From Rhizobium sp. WYJ-E13 (lineage in GTDB: Bacteria > Pseudomonadota > Alphaproteobacteria > Rhizobiales > Rhizobiaceae), in the NCBI RefSeq assembly GCF_018987265.1, contig NZ_CP076854.1, forward strand, positions 558,001-622,000: a stretch of DNA of 64,000 bases, written 5' to 3'. The notes under the pieces were generated by a model. The model was not told the DNA's origin, ran no database searches, and saw nothing but the letters and a program-made list of their open reading frames with translations. The stretch's first letter is position 1, and the number at the start of each line of letters is the position of its first letter. A program made the position numbers and the translations under genes. Of this stretch, positions 41,446 to 50,351 are shown piece after piece.

Positions 41446-42282
41446 ATGACCAAGAACAAGAATTTCAGCGCCATTTCGCTTTCGCGCCGCGCGGCCCTCG
41501 CTGTTGCCGCCTCTGTGGCAGCACTCATCGCCTTTGCTGCGCCGGCTCCTTCCTTTGCAGAAGACAAGTCGATCAAGGTCGGCATCATGAGCGGTGAGGA
41601 TGAGGATGTCTGGCGTGTCGTCACCAGCGAAGCCGCCAAGAAGGGTCTCAAGATCGAGACGATCACCTTCAACGACTATACCCAGCCGAACGAAGCGCTG
41701 GAGCGCGGCGAAATCGACGCGAACGCTTTCCAGCACCAGCCTTATCTCGACAACCAGATCAAGCAGAACGGCTACCATATCGTCCGCGTTGGTTATACCG
41801 GCGTCTGGCCGATCGGCCTCTACAGCAAGAAGCACAAGTCCGTTGCCGAACTGCCCGAGAGTGCCGTGATCGGCGTGCCGAATGACCCGTCCAACGAAGG
41901 CCGTGCTTTGCGCGTTCTGCAAAACGAAGGACTGATCAAGCTGAAGGATGGCACGGGCATTCTTGCGACGATCGCCGATGTCGCTGAAAACCCGAAGAAT
42001 ATCGAGATCAAGGAGCTGGATGCCGGTATCGTCGGACGCTCGATCGATGATCTTGACGCCGGCGTCGTCAACACCGACTGGGCGCTGAAGAGCGGTCTTT
42101 CGCCGGCAGAACGCGTCGCGCAGGAGCCGATCGCCGACAATCCCTATCGCAACTTCATTGCCGTGAAGGAAGAGAACAAGGATGCCGATTGGGTGAAGAC
42201 CCTCGTCTCCTCCTATCAGAACGACACGGTCAAGGCCGAGTTCGACAAGGTGTATAAGGGTACCGGCCTCAGCGCCTACTGA
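41446..42282 (+). CDS. metQ: MetQ/NlpA-family substrate-binding protein
   Basis: This is the periplasmic binding component of a MetNIQ-type importer. The signal region (residues 1-38) ends PSFAEDKSIKVGIMSG. It lacks the lipobox Cys of classical MetQ, so it is expected to be soluble. Family segments include TFNDYTQPNEALERGEIDANAFQHQPYLD, and VNTDWAL and NPYRNFIAVK near the end. About 278 residues. GGGA precedes the ATG at 41446. It is followed by metN and metI; linkage to an FMN reductase and a flavin monooxygenase suggests a thioether or other organosulfur ligand in addition to, or instead of, methionine. Confidence 0.85.
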   Translation: MTKNKNFSAISLSRRAALAVAASVAALIAFAAPAPSFAEDKSIKVGIMSGEDEDVWRVVTSEAAKKGLKIETITFNDYTQPNEALERGEIDANAFQHQPYLDNQIKQNGYHIVRVGYTGVWPIGLYSKKHKSVAELPESAVIGVPNDPSNEGRALRVLQNEGLIKLKDGTGILATIADVAENPKNIEIKELDAGIVGRSIDDLDAGVVNTDWALKSGLSPAERVAQEPIADNPYRNFIAVKEENKDADWVKTLVSSYQNDTVKAEFDKVYKGTGLSAY

Positions 42283-42287
42283 TCCAC

Positions 42288-42346
42288 ACGCCCTCCGCAG
42301 GGCGTCAACAACAGAGGCGGCCCGGGTCTTTCTGCCAGGGCCGCCT
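42288..42346 (+). terminator. Two tandem hairpins between metQ and metN
   Basis: The first is ACGCCCT (42288-42294) with AGGGCGT (42299-42305). The second is AGGCGGCCC (42315-42323) with GGGCCGCCT (42338-42346). Neither has a good T-run, so they look like partial terminators or 3' stabilisers. They may keep binding-protein mRNA in excess over the membrane components, as in many ABC operons. Confidence 0.5.
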
Positions 42347-42369
42347 TCAGCATTTGTGAAGGAACGAGC

Positions 42370-43452
42370 ATGAATTCAATTGTCTCCGCCTCGAGGATCG
42401 AGACGCGACCGGCTGATGCTGAAGAGGTCGTGCGGCTGAAAGATGTCAGGCGCAGGTTCGGCGCGACACCAGCGCTCGATGGCATTTCGTTGAGTGTGAA
42501 GAAGGGTGAAATCCTCGGCATTATCGGCCGCAGCGGCGCCGGAAAGTCGACGCTGATCCGCTGTCTCAACGGTCTCGAGCGCGCCGATAGCGGCGAGATC
42601 GTCATCGAGGGCCGCAACATCACGGGTCTTGCCGAGCAGGAACTGCAGCCTTTGCGCCGTCGCATCGGCATGATTTTCCAGCATTTCAATCTGCTGTCGG
42701 CCAAGACCGTCGAGGAGAATGTCGCACTGCCGCTGAAGATTGAAGGCCTCGCCAGGGCCGAGCGGCTGAGGCGGGCGCATGAATTGCTGGAACTCGTCGG
42801 CCTTTCCGACAAGGCCAAGGCCTATCCGTCTTCGCTATCCGGCGGCCAGAAGCAGCGCGTCGGCATTGCCCGCGCACTCGCCGCCCGCCCGGCCTTGCTG
42901 CTCTCGGATGAGGCGACCTCGGCGCTTGACCCGGAAACGACACGCTCGATCCTCGCGCTTCTGAAGGATATCAACAGTAAGCTCGGGCTTACGATCCTGT
43001 TGATCACTCATGAGATGGAAGTGGTGCGCGGCATAGCCGATCGCGTCGCCGTCATCGATGCCGGTCGCATTGTGGAAGAGGGGCAGGTCTGGTCGATCTT
43101 CGGCGATCCGCAGACGGCGATCACCAGGAGCCTGCTCGGCGGCATCCGCCCGCAGCTTCCCGAACATATCGCCGCGCGCCTGTCGCAGGCCGGCGGCACG
43201 GAAGCGATTCTCAGCATCGATCTCGCCGGGCCGGAGGCACAGGGCGCTCTCTTTGCCGATCTGTCGGCAACGCTGCCGCATTCCTTCCGCCTCGTACACG
43301 GCGGCATCGACCACATCCAGAACCAGCCTGTGGCGCGGTTCTTCATCGCCATTCCAACGCGCGATCCTGCGCTTGCCGAAAAGGTCGAACAATTTCTGAA
43401 GGCCCGGTCCGCCCGGGTGGAGGTGCTTGGTTATGACACCGATCATGATTAA
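42370..43452 (+). CDS. metN: MetN-type ABC transporter ATP-binding protein
   Basis: This is the ATPase of the importer. Walker A GRSGAGKST is near residues 56-64, the signature LSGGQKQRVGIARA is mid-protein and Walker B reads LLLSDEATSALDPETT. A C-terminal NIL (ferredoxin-like) domain, residues 265-360, is the ligand-sensing domain that in E. coli MetN mediates trans-inhibition by methionine. The N-terminus is about 25 residues longer than in E. coli. GAAGGA precedes the ATG. Confidence 0.9.
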   Translation: MNSIVSASRIETRPADAEEVVRLKDVRRRFGATPALDGISLSVKKGEILGIIGRSGAGKSTLIRCLNGLERADSGEIVIEGRNITGLAEQELQPLRRRIGMIFQHFNLLSAKTVEENVALPLKIEGLARAERLRRAHELLELVGLSDKAKAYPSSLSGGQKQRVGIARALAARPALLLSDEATSALDPETTRSILALLKDINSKLGLTILLITHEMEVVRGIADRVAVIDAGRIVEEGQVWSIFGDPQTAITRSLLGGIRPQLPEHIAARLSQAGGTEAILSIDLAGPEAQGALFADLSATLPHSFRLVHGGIDHIQNQPVARFFIAIPTRDPALAEKVEQFLKARSARVEVLGYDTDHD

Positions 43453-44092
43453 TCTGCTTTTGCGCTCCCTCTGGGAGACCGTGCTGATGACGGCGGCTTC
43501 CGGTGTGATATCGCTTGTTGCCGGCTTGCCACTCGGGCTGGCGCTGGTATTGACGAACCGCGGCGGCATTGCCGAAAATCCCTGGATCAACCGCATCCTC
43601 GGCGCCGTCATCAACGGTTTCCGTTCCGTACCCTTCATCATCCTCCTGGTGGCACTGATCCCGCTGACGCGAGTGATCGTCGGCACGGCGATCGGCACGT
43701 GGGCTGCCATCGTTCCGCTCGCCATCGCTGCCACGCCCTATTATGCGCGCATCGCCGAAGTGTCGCTGCGCGAGGTCGATCGTGGCCTGATCGATGCCGT
43801 GCGGGCCATGGGCGGCAATCGCTGGACGATCATTCGTGAGGTTCTGGTGCCTGAGGCATTGCCGGGCATCGTCGCCGGCTTCACGGTCACGCTGGTGACG
43901 CTGATCGGCGCATCGGCCATGGCTGGCGCCATTGGTGCTGGCGGTCTCGGCGACCTCGCCATACGCTACGGTTACCAGCGGTTCGAAACCAACGTGATGA
44001 TTGCAGTCGTGGTCGTCCTTATCGTTCTCGTATGCGGCATTCAATGGCTGGGCGACCGGCTGGTTGCCCGCCTTGATCATCGCTCGGCCTAG
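43433..44092 (+). CDS. metI: MetI-type ABC transporter permease
   Basis: This is the permease of the importer: five hydrophobic segments, with NGFRSVPFIILLVALIPLTRVIVGT and the coupling motif LIDAVRAMGGNRWTIIREVLVPEALPG typical of MetI. 219 residues. The ATG at 43433 has GGAGG 8 bases upstream and overlaps metN by 20 bp; a TTG two codons earlier is possible. The stop codon TAG is itself the first base triplet of the repeat element that follows. Confidence 0.9.
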   Translation: MTPIMINLLLRSLWETVLMTAASGVISLVAGLPLGLALVLTNRGGIAENPWINRILGAVINGFRSVPFIILLVALIPLTRVIVGTAIGTWAAIVPLAIAATPYYARIAEVSLREVDRGLIDAVRAMGGNRWTIIREVLVPEALPGIVAGFTVTLVTLIGASAMAGAIGAGGLGDLAIRYGYQRFETNVMIAVVVVLIVLVCGIQWLGDRLVARLDHRSA

Positions 44093-44195
44093 AGCAATTC
44101 CAGCAAAAGTGCGTAGCGGTTTTGCGTCCGGAATTGCGTGAAAACAAAGAGATAGAGCACTTCCGTGATTCGAAGATAAACGGAAATGCTCTATC
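44090..44195. repeat. Rhizobial palindromic intergenic element (two nested hairpins)
   Basis: The left unit begins TAGAGCAATTCCAGCAAAA and folds through GCAATTCC/GGAATTGC with GCAAAA/TTTTGC inside. The right unit pairs GATAGAGCACTTCCGT (44151-44166) with ACGGAAATGCTCTATC (44180-44195), with one G-T pair. Sequences of this kind (AGAGCAATTCC...GGAATTGCGTGAAAACAAAGAGATAGAGC) are, in my recollection, dispersed many times in Rhizobium-group genomes. It fills the gap between two convergent genes and contains both stop codons, so it may act as a bidirectional terminator. Confidence 0.8.
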
Positions 44196-45546
44196 GCCTG
44201 AACCGTGCGGCGGGATGGCCGGCTGGCAGCCTGCCGTTTCCGCCGAAGAGCTTCCGGCGCAGCGATCCTTCCGCATAATCTGCCTTGAACAGGCCGCGCT
44301 CCTGCAGCACGGGCACCGCGAGATCGACAAAATCATTGAGGCTTTCCGGCGCCACGGTGCGCGCCAGATTGAAGCCGTCGATACCGCCCTCTTCGATCCA
44401 ATGCTGCAGGATGTCGGCAATCTGCTCCGGCGAACCGACGATCGGCTTCATCCGGCTGCCGAGCACCATCTGGTCGATTATTTGCCGCTTCGTCACCGGT
44501 TTTGCCGCCTGCTTGGTGATCGCCGCCAGCGCCGACTGATTGGCATTCGTCGAGCTTTGGTCGATCACGTCATCGAGGTCGTATTTCGAAAAATCGACGC
44601 CGACGGAGGCGGAATAATGCGCCAGCGAGGCCTCGACGCTCGTATGTCGGCGATATTCCGCGAGCTTTTCTTGTGCCTGGCTTTCCGTCTTTCCGACGAC
44701 GACAGTTATCAGGCTCAGGATCTTTATCGCATCCGCGCCGCGACCGTTCGCCAGCGTCTTGGCGCGAAGCGCATCGACAGTCGGGCGCGCCGATTGCGGT
44801 GTCGGCCCTGCGATGAAGACGCATTCGGCATGACGGGCAGCGAAATCCTGCCCGTGCGCGGACGCGCCGGCCTGGAAGAGCAGGGGCGTTCGCTGTGGCG
44901 AGGGCTCCGAGAGATGGATGCCCTCCATCTTGTAATATTGTCCCTGATGGCGGACGGCGCGGACCTTGGAGGCATCGGCAAAGACGCCGCGCTCCCGGTC
45001 GCGCAGCACGGCATCGTCGTCCCAGCTTCCCTCCCAGAGTTTGTAGAGGATTTCGAGATATTCCTCGGCGGCGTCGTAGCGCGCATCATGCTCCGGCAGT
45101 TTGTCAAAGCCCATGCTGCGGGCTGCACTATCAAGATAGCCCGTCACGATGTTCCAGCCGATCCGCCCCTTGGTCAGATGGTCCAGCGTCGACATGCGTC
45201 GAGCCAGAAGGAAGGGCGGCTCATAGGTCGTATTGACTGTCACGCCGAAGCCCAGATTCTTCGTAACGTAGGCCATCGCCGAAATCGGCATCAGCGGATC
45301 ATTGACGGGGATCTGCGCGCCCGTTTCGATAACCGGGGCCGGGCTGTTCTTGTAGACATCGTAGACGCCGACAATATCGGCAAGAAATATGCCGTCCAGC
45401 TTGCCGCGTTCTGCTGTGCGCGCAAAATCCGCCCAATAGTCGATGTCGGTATAGTTTACCGAGCGATCGCGCGGATGTGTCCACATGCCGTGGTTTATAT
45501 GGCCGACGCAGTTCATGTCGAAGGCGTAGATCTGCATTTTCTTCAT
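44191..45546 (-). CDS. NtaA/SnaA/DszA-family FMN-dependent monooxygenase
   Basis: This is a luciferase-like class C flavin monooxygenase that needs external FMNH2. The N-terminus MKKMQIYAFDMNCVGHINHGMW, WNIVTGYLDSAARSMG (flavin phosphate region) and PLLFQAGASAHGQDFAARHAECVF are hallmarks of the NtaA/SnaA/DszA/DmoA group, which oxidises nitrilotriacetate, dimethyl sulfide or thiophene sulfones. About 451 residues. ATG at 45546 is preferred to a longer frame from 45594. It converges on metI through the repeat element. With the MsuE-like reductase and MetQNI-type importer it suggests oxidative release of sulfur from an organosulfur compound. Confidence 0.83.
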   Translation of the reverse strand: MKKMQIYAFDMNCVGHINHGMWTHPRDRSVNYTDIDYWADFARTAERGKLDGIFLADIVGVYDVYKNSPAPVIETGAQIPVNDPLMPISAMAYVTKNLGFGVTVNTTYEPPFLLARRMSTLDHLTKGRIGWNIVTGYLDSAARSMGFDKLPEHDARYDAAEEYLEILYKLWEGSWDDDAVLRDRERGVFADASKVRAVRHQGQYYKMEGIHLSEPSPQRTPLLFQAGASAHGQDFAARHAECVFIAGPTPQSARPTVDALRAKTLANGRGADAIKILSLITVVVGKTESQAQEKLAEYRRHTSVEASLAHYSASVGVDFSKYDLDDVIDQSSTNANQSALAAITKQAAKPVTKRQIIDQMVLGSRMKPIVGSPEQIADILQHWIEEGGIDGFNLARTVAPESLNDFVDLAVPVLQERGLFKADYAEGSLRRKLFGGNGRLPAGHPAARFRR

Positions 45547-45663
45547 AGGAATGGCCCCAGGACCGTGGATAGAAATCAATGTTTTGTGTCGCAAAATATC
45601 CTAAGCCAGTAGCACGGACAGGCTGGAGGATAGTAGGGTGGAGACGAAAAGGCGGAGGATGAA

Positions 45664-47799
45664 ATGACGAAGAAGACGCTGTCGGACTGGGAAGCACTGG
45701 CGGAAAAGGAGCTGCGTGCACCGCCGGAAACGCTGACCTGGCACACGCCAGAAGGCATCGACGTCAAGCCGCTCTATACGGCCGCCGATCTTGACGGCGC
45801 CGACGCGGACACTCTTCCCGGCTTCGCACCTTTCACTCGCGGTCCGCGCGCCACCATGTATGCCGGCCGGCCCTGGACGATCCGGCAATATGCCGGCTTT
45901 TCGACCGCCGAAGAATCCAACGCCTTTTATCGCCGCAATCTTGCCGCGGGCCAGAAGGGGCTTTCCGTCGCCTTCGATCTCGCCACCCATCGCGGTTATG
46001 ACAGCGACCATCCGCGTGTCGTCGGCGATGTCGGCAAGGCAGGCGTGGCGATCGACAGCGTCGAGGATATGAAGATCCTCTTTGATGGCATTCCGCTGCA
46101 GGACATGTCCGTCTCCATGACCATGAACGGTGCGGTCATCCCGATCCTCGCGAATTTCATCGTCGCCGGCGAAGAGCAGGGCGTTTCGAAGGCGGAATTG
46201 TCGGGGACCATCCAGAACGACATTCTCAAGGAGTTCATGGTCCGCAACACCTATATCTACCCGCCGGAACCCTCGATGCGCATCGTTGCCGATATCATCG
46301 AATATACGGCAAAGGAGATGCCGAAATTCAATTCGATCTCGATCTCTGGCTATCACATGCAGGAGGCGGGCGCGACGCTGGTGCAGGAGCTTGCCTTCAC
46401 GCTGGCCGATGGGCGCGAATATGTGCGTGCGGCGATCGCCAAGGGGCTGAATGTCGATGATTTCGCCGGGCGGTTATCCTTCTTCTTCGCAATCGGCATG
46501 AACTTCTTCATGGAAGCAGCCAAGCTTCGCGCTGCCCGGCTGCTCTGGACCCGTATCATGGAGGAGTTCCAGCCGAAGAAGGCCTCGTCGCTGATGCTGC
46601 GCACCCATTGCCAGACCTCGGGCGTGTCGCTGCAGGAGCAGGATCCTTACAACAATATCATTCGCACGGCTTTCGAGGCGATGTCGGCCGTGCTCGGCGG
46701 CACGCAGTCGCTGCACACCAATTCCTTCGACGAGGCGATCGCGCTGCCGACGGAATTTTCCGCCCGCATTGCCCGCAACACCCAGCTCATCCTGCAGCAC
46801 GAGACCGGCGTCACCAAGGTCGTCGATCCGCTTGCCGGCTCTTATTACGTAGAGAGCCTGACGAAGGAATTGGCCGACAAGGCCTGGGCGCTGATCGAGG
46901 AGGTCGAGGCGCTCGGCGGCATGACGAAGGCAGTCAACGAAGGCCTTCCTAAGCGCCTGATCGAGGAAGCCGCCGCCCGTCGTCAGGCCGCCGTCGATAA
47001 AGGCGACGAGGTCATCGTCGGCGTCAACAAGTACCGGCTGGAGGCCGAACATCCGATCGATATTCTTGAGATCGACAACAGTGCGGTGCGTGCCGCGCAG
47101 ATCCGCCGCATCGAGGACACCAAACGACGACGCGATGGCGTGAAGGTGAAGGAAGCGCTGGCGACGTTGTCTGAGGTCGCCCGAAGCGGTGACGGCAACA
47201 TGCTTGCAGCAGCCGTCGAAGCTGCCCGGGCACGCGCCACCGTCGGTGAAATCTCCGATGCGATGCGCGAAGTCTTCGGCGACCATTTCGCCACACCCAA
47301 AGTTATCAGCGGTATCTATGGCAGCGCGTATCGCGACGAACCCGAGCTCGACGTCCTGAAAACCCGCATGGCAGACGTGACCGAGGCCATGGGCCGCAAG
47401 CCGAAGATCATGGTGGCCAAGCTTGGCCAGGACGGGCACGACCGTGGCGCCAAGGTAATCGCCTCGGCCTTCGGCGATGTCGGTTTCGACGTTCTCGCCG
47501 GCCCGCTGTTCCAGACGCCTGAAGAGGCAGCCGGCATGGCGGTCGGCGAGAAGGTCAACGTCGTCGGCGTCTCATCGCTGGCGGCCGGTCACAGGACCCT
47601 GCTGCCGCAGCTGATCGAGCAGCTGAAGGAGCGGGGCGGTGGCGATATCATCGTCGTCTGCGGCGGCGTCATCCCGCGACAGGATTACGAATTCCTGCAT
47701 GAACACGGTGTGGCCGCCGTCTTCGGTCCGGGTACCAATGTACTGGAGGCCGCGAATTCAGTTCTCGACCTCCTGCAGGGTATCCGGCGGAACCAGTAG
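45664..47799 (+). CDS. scpA: Methylmalonyl-CoA mutase
   Basis: This adenosylcobalamin enzyme interconverts methylmalonyl-CoA and succinyl-CoA, finishing propionyl-CoA use from valine, isoleucine and odd-chain acids. The N-terminal TIM barrel includes [18 protein letters not shown] and [16 protein letters not shown]; the C-terminal B12 domain has [15 protein letters not shown] (cobalt-ligand His in DxHxxG), VSSLAAGH and VCGGVIP. 711 residues is the homodimeric alpha type. GGAGG lies 5 bases before the ATG. No MeaB GTPase or epimerase is adjacent. Its stop is 1 bp from the convergent FAH-family gene. Confidence 0.96.
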   Translation: MTKKTLSDWEALAEKELRAPPETLTWHTPEGIDVKPLYTAADLDGADADTLPGFAPFTRGPRATMYAGRPWTIRQYAGFSTAEESNAFYRRNLAAGQKGLSVAFDLATHRGYDSDHPRVVGDVGKAGVAIDSVEDMKILFDGIPLQDMSVSMTMNGAVIPILANFIVAGEEQGVSKAELSGTIQNDILKEFMVRNTYIYPPEPSMRIVADIIEYTAKEMPKFNSISISGYHMQEAGATLVQELAFTLADGREYVRAAIAKGLNVDDFAGRLSFFFAIGMNFFMEAAKLRAARLLWTRIMEEFQPKKASSLMLRTHCQTSGVSLQEQDPYNNIIRTAFEAMSAVLGGTQSLHTNSFDEAIALPTEFSARIARNTQLILQHETGVTKVVDPLAGSYYVESLTKELADKAWALIEEVEALGGMTKAVNEGLPKRLIEEAAARRQAAVDKGDEVIVGVNKYRLEAEHPIDILEIDNSAVRAAQIRRIEDTKRRRDGVKVKEALATLSEVARSGDGNMLAAAVEAARARATVGEISDAMREVFGDHFATPKVISGIYGSAYRDEPELDVLKTRMADVTEAMGRKPKIMVAKLGQDGHDRGAKVIASAFGDVGFDVLAGPLFQTPEEAAGMAVGEKVNVVGVSSLAAGHRTLLPQLIEQLKERGGGDIIVVCGGVIPRQDYEFLHEHGVAAVFGPGTNVLEAANSVLDLLQGIRRNQ

Positions 47800-47800
47800 C

Positions 47801-48961
47801 TTAGAGCAGTCCGCGCTTTGCGAGATTGCCCATCAGGGATGAGATGCCGAAGGTCCAGGGTGGGCATTCGGTGGAAAGCCGGACCGTATTGACCAGCGCG
47901 CCGAGGCCGGCGGACGAAATTTCCACGACATCGCCGATCTTGTGCGTGAAACCCTGGTTCTTTGCGTCGCGATCCTGCGTCGGCGCAAAGAGCGTGCCGA
48001 GGAACAGCATGAAACCATCGGGATACTGATGGTGAGCGCCGACCGTCTGCTTGACGAGATCGGTCGGATCGCGGCTGATCTGCGACATGGAGCTCTTGCC
48101 ATGCAGGACGAAACCATCCTTGCCGGTGACCTTGAGATCGAGCTCGGCCCTGCGAACGTCATCAAGGCTGTAGCCCGCATCGAAGAGCCGGACAAAGGGA
48201 CCGATGGAGCAGGAGGCGTTGTTATCCTTCGCCTTGCCGAGCAGCAGCGCGGAGCGGCCCTCGACGTCACGCAGGTTCACGTCGTTGCCGAGTGTGACGC
48301 CCTTGATCTCGCCGCGGCTGTTGACCGCCAGCACGATTTCCGGTTCCGGATTGTTCCAGGTCGAGATCGGGTGAAGACCGATATCGGAACCCCAGCCGAC
48401 CGATGAGAGAACCGGCGACTTGGTGAAGACTTCCGCATCCGGGCCGATGCCGACTTCCAGATATTGCGACCAGATGCCTTCCTCGATCAGCGCCTGCTTG
48501 ACCTTGGCGGCTTCCGGCGAACCAGCCTTGATATTGGTGAGGCTGCCGCCGATCAGCGTGCTGACGCGCTCGCGGATGGACGCGGCCCGATCCGCATTGC
48601 CGGCGGCCTTTTCTTCGATGACGCGTTCGATCATCGACTGCGCAAAGGTCACGCCGCAGGCTTTGATCGCCTGCAGGTCGGCCGGCGCCAGAAGATAGGT
48701 CTTACTCGCATCCGGCCTGCCGGTGCTGTTGGCTGCGATCTCCTCCAGCGTGCCAAGCGGCTTGCCGGTTGCGGCTCGGACGAACTCCGCCGCATCGGCT
48801 CGCTCCAGCAGTGCGCTCAGGGTCGGGGCCTCGGCAGAGGTGATGTCGACGAGGGCGCCATCGCGCAGTGTCACGATGCTTGGCCCGGCTACGTCAGGGT
48901 TCCAGGCGCGACCGACAAAGAGACCGCCCGAAGCGGCAGCATCGAGGGGGAAATGGGACAT
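47801..48961 (-). CDS. Fumarylacetoacetate hydrolase-family protein
   Basis: This protein carries a C-terminal FAH-type catalytic domain (about residues 170-385): EVFTKSPVLSSVGWGSDIG, NPEPEIVLAVNSRGEI with metal-binding acidic residues, and LGNDVNLRDVEGRSALLLGKAKD. The N-terminal 160 residues match the extended FAH members related to sugar-acid (2-keto-3-deoxy) dehydratases. GGAAG lies 7 bases before the ATG. 386 residues. Its neighbours on the divergent side are oxidoreductases of the Gfo/Idh/MocA family, so a role in sugar or inositol acid breakdown is plausible but unproved. Confidence 0.77.
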   Translation of the reverse strand: MSHFPLDAAASGGLFVGRAWNPDVAGPSIVTLRDGALVDITSAEAPTLSALLERADAAEFVRAATGKPLGTLEEIAANSTGRPDASKTYLLAPADLQAIKACGVTFAQSMIERVIEEKAAGNADRAASIRERVSTLIGGSLTNIKAGSPEAAKVKQALIEEGIWSQYLEVGIGPDAEVFTKSPVLSSVGWGSDIGLHPISTWNNPEPEIVLAVNSRGEIKGVTLGNDVNLRDVEGRSALLLGKAKDNNASCSIGPFVRLFDAGYSLDDVRRAELDLKVTGKDGFVLHGKSSMSQISRDPTDLVKQTVGAHHQYPDGFMLFLGTLFAPTQDRDAKNQGFTHKIGDVVEISSAGLGALVNTVRLSTECPPWTFGISSLMGNLAKRGLL

Positions 48962-49330
48962 GGTGATCTTCCGTCACAGGCGGAGCGGGGAGCGCTCCTG
49001 CAGAATGGGATAGCTGCCGTCCTCCTACCCGACGGCGGAGAAAATCGAGCACATTCATCGGGCAAGAGCAAGTCTCAACAGACCGAAAGCGGTTCGTGTT
49101 TGTTTTGTGTGCGTGCAAAATAACAAAGCATCGAAGCGGCATTTCGCCATAACTTATAACTATTTAGATACAAAATAATCTTTCTATTTCATATATTTAC
49201 CAAGGAGGCAAAACTCTTTTGCCGCAGATCTTGCCTTGACAGGGCCTCTCTTTCGTTATCTGTTTTGCACCATGGAGGAGGGTCGGCGGATGCCGACCTG
49301 CGAAAGTTTTCCCGGGAGGATAATACTGCG
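48962..49330. other. Divergent intergenic region, FAH-family gene and Gfo operon
   Basis: No supported gene. The region is AT-rich around 49140-49200. TTTTG (49103-49107) and CAAAA (49116-49120) flank TGTGCGTG as an imperfect inverted repeat, similar to TTTTGTGTCGCAAAA upstream of the mutase gene (45582-45596). GGGAGGA before 49331 is the ribosome-binding site of the first Gfo gene. Confidence 0.5.
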
Positions 49331-50341
49331 ATGCTGAGATTTGCCGTCGTCGGGATCGACCATGGGCACACGTTCGATCATGTGAAGGGATTGCTGGCCG
49401 CGGGCGCCGAATTCGGCGGCTATTGCCCGCAGACATCAGTGCCCGCGATCCGCGAAATGTTCGAGAAGACCTATCCGGATGCGCCGCAGATCGACCGGGA
49501 AAAGATCTTCGCCGATCCCTCGATCGACGTCATCTGCATTGCCGCCATTCCGCGCGACCGCGCAGGCTTGGCGATCCGCGCCATGAAGGCCGGCAAGGAC
49601 GTCATGACCGACAAGCCGGGTGTCACGACCTTCGCCCAGCTGGAAGAGGTCAAACGTACCGTTGCAGAAACCGGCAAGATCTTCTCCATCTGCTTCTCCG
49701 AGCGCCATTGCGTGCGCTCCGCCGTCAAGGCCGGCAAGCTGGTGAAGGAAGGGGCGATCGGCAAGGTCATTCAGACGCTGGGCACGGGACCGCATCGGCT
49801 GCAGTTGCCGACGCGGCCGGACTGGTTCTTCGATCCGGAAGCCTTCGGCGGCATCATCGTCGATATTGCCTCGCACCAGATCGACCAGTTCCTTTTCTAT
49901 ACCGGCTCGACGACGGGCGAGGTGGTCGCCAGCTCGATCGGCAATTTCGGCATGCCGGAGAAACCGGCTTTCCAAGATTTCGGCGACGTGTTGCTGCGTT
50001 CCGACACGGCAACCGGTTACATCCGCGTCGATTGGTTCACGCCGGAGGCGCTGCCGACCTGGGGTGACGGACGCCTGACTATCCTCGGCACCGAGGGCTA
50101 TATTGAATTGCGCAAATATATCGACATCGCCGGCCGGCCGGGTAAGGATCACCTCTTCCTCGTCAACGGCAAGGAGATGACGCACATCGATTGCAGCAGC
50201 GAGAAGCTCGACTATTTCGATGCTTTCGCAGCCGATGTACGCGACCGCAGCGAAACGGCAATGACACAGAACCACGTTTACGAAGTCTGCCGCCTGTCGC
50301 TCGAAGCACAGACGAAGGCCGCCCGCATCGGTACCCGCTGA
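49331..50341 (+). CDS. Gfo/Idh/MocA-family oxidoreductase
   Basis: This is an NAD(P)-dependent oxidoreductase of the glucose-fructose oxidoreductase/inositol dehydrogenase family. The N-terminal Rossmann motif is replaced by VVGIDHGHTFDHVKGL rather than the usual GxGxxG, which is odd and may alter cofactor binding. The family Lys is in VMTDKPGVTTF, where most members have EKP. The C-terminal domain has GGIIVDIASHQIDQFLFYTG, the conserved His motif. 336 residues. ATG at 49331 has GGGAGGA upstream. It lies 10 bp before a second member of the family. Confidence 0.8.
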   Translation: MLRFAVVGIDHGHTFDHVKGLLAAGAEFGGYCPQTSVPAIREMFEKTYPDAPQIDREKIFADPSIDVICIAAIPRDRAGLAIRAMKAGKDVMTDKPGVTTFAQLEEVKRTVAETGKIFSICFSERHCVRSAVKAGKLVKEGAIGKVIQTLGTGPHRLQLPTRPDWFFDPEAFGGIIVDIASHQIDQFLFYTGSTTGEVVASSIGNFGMPEKPAFQDFGDVLLRSDTATGYIRVDWFTPEALPTWGDGRLTILGTEGYIELRKYIDIAGRPGKDHLFLVNGKEMTHIDCSSEKLDYFDAFAADVRDRSETAMTQNHVYEVCRLSLEAQTKAARIGTR

Positions 50342-50351
50342 GGAAAACATC

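Noticed and set aside
44122..45612. A 496-codon plus-strand open frame
   Set aside because: It is antisense to the NtaA/DszA-type monooxygenase gene, which has full family motifs on the minus strand.
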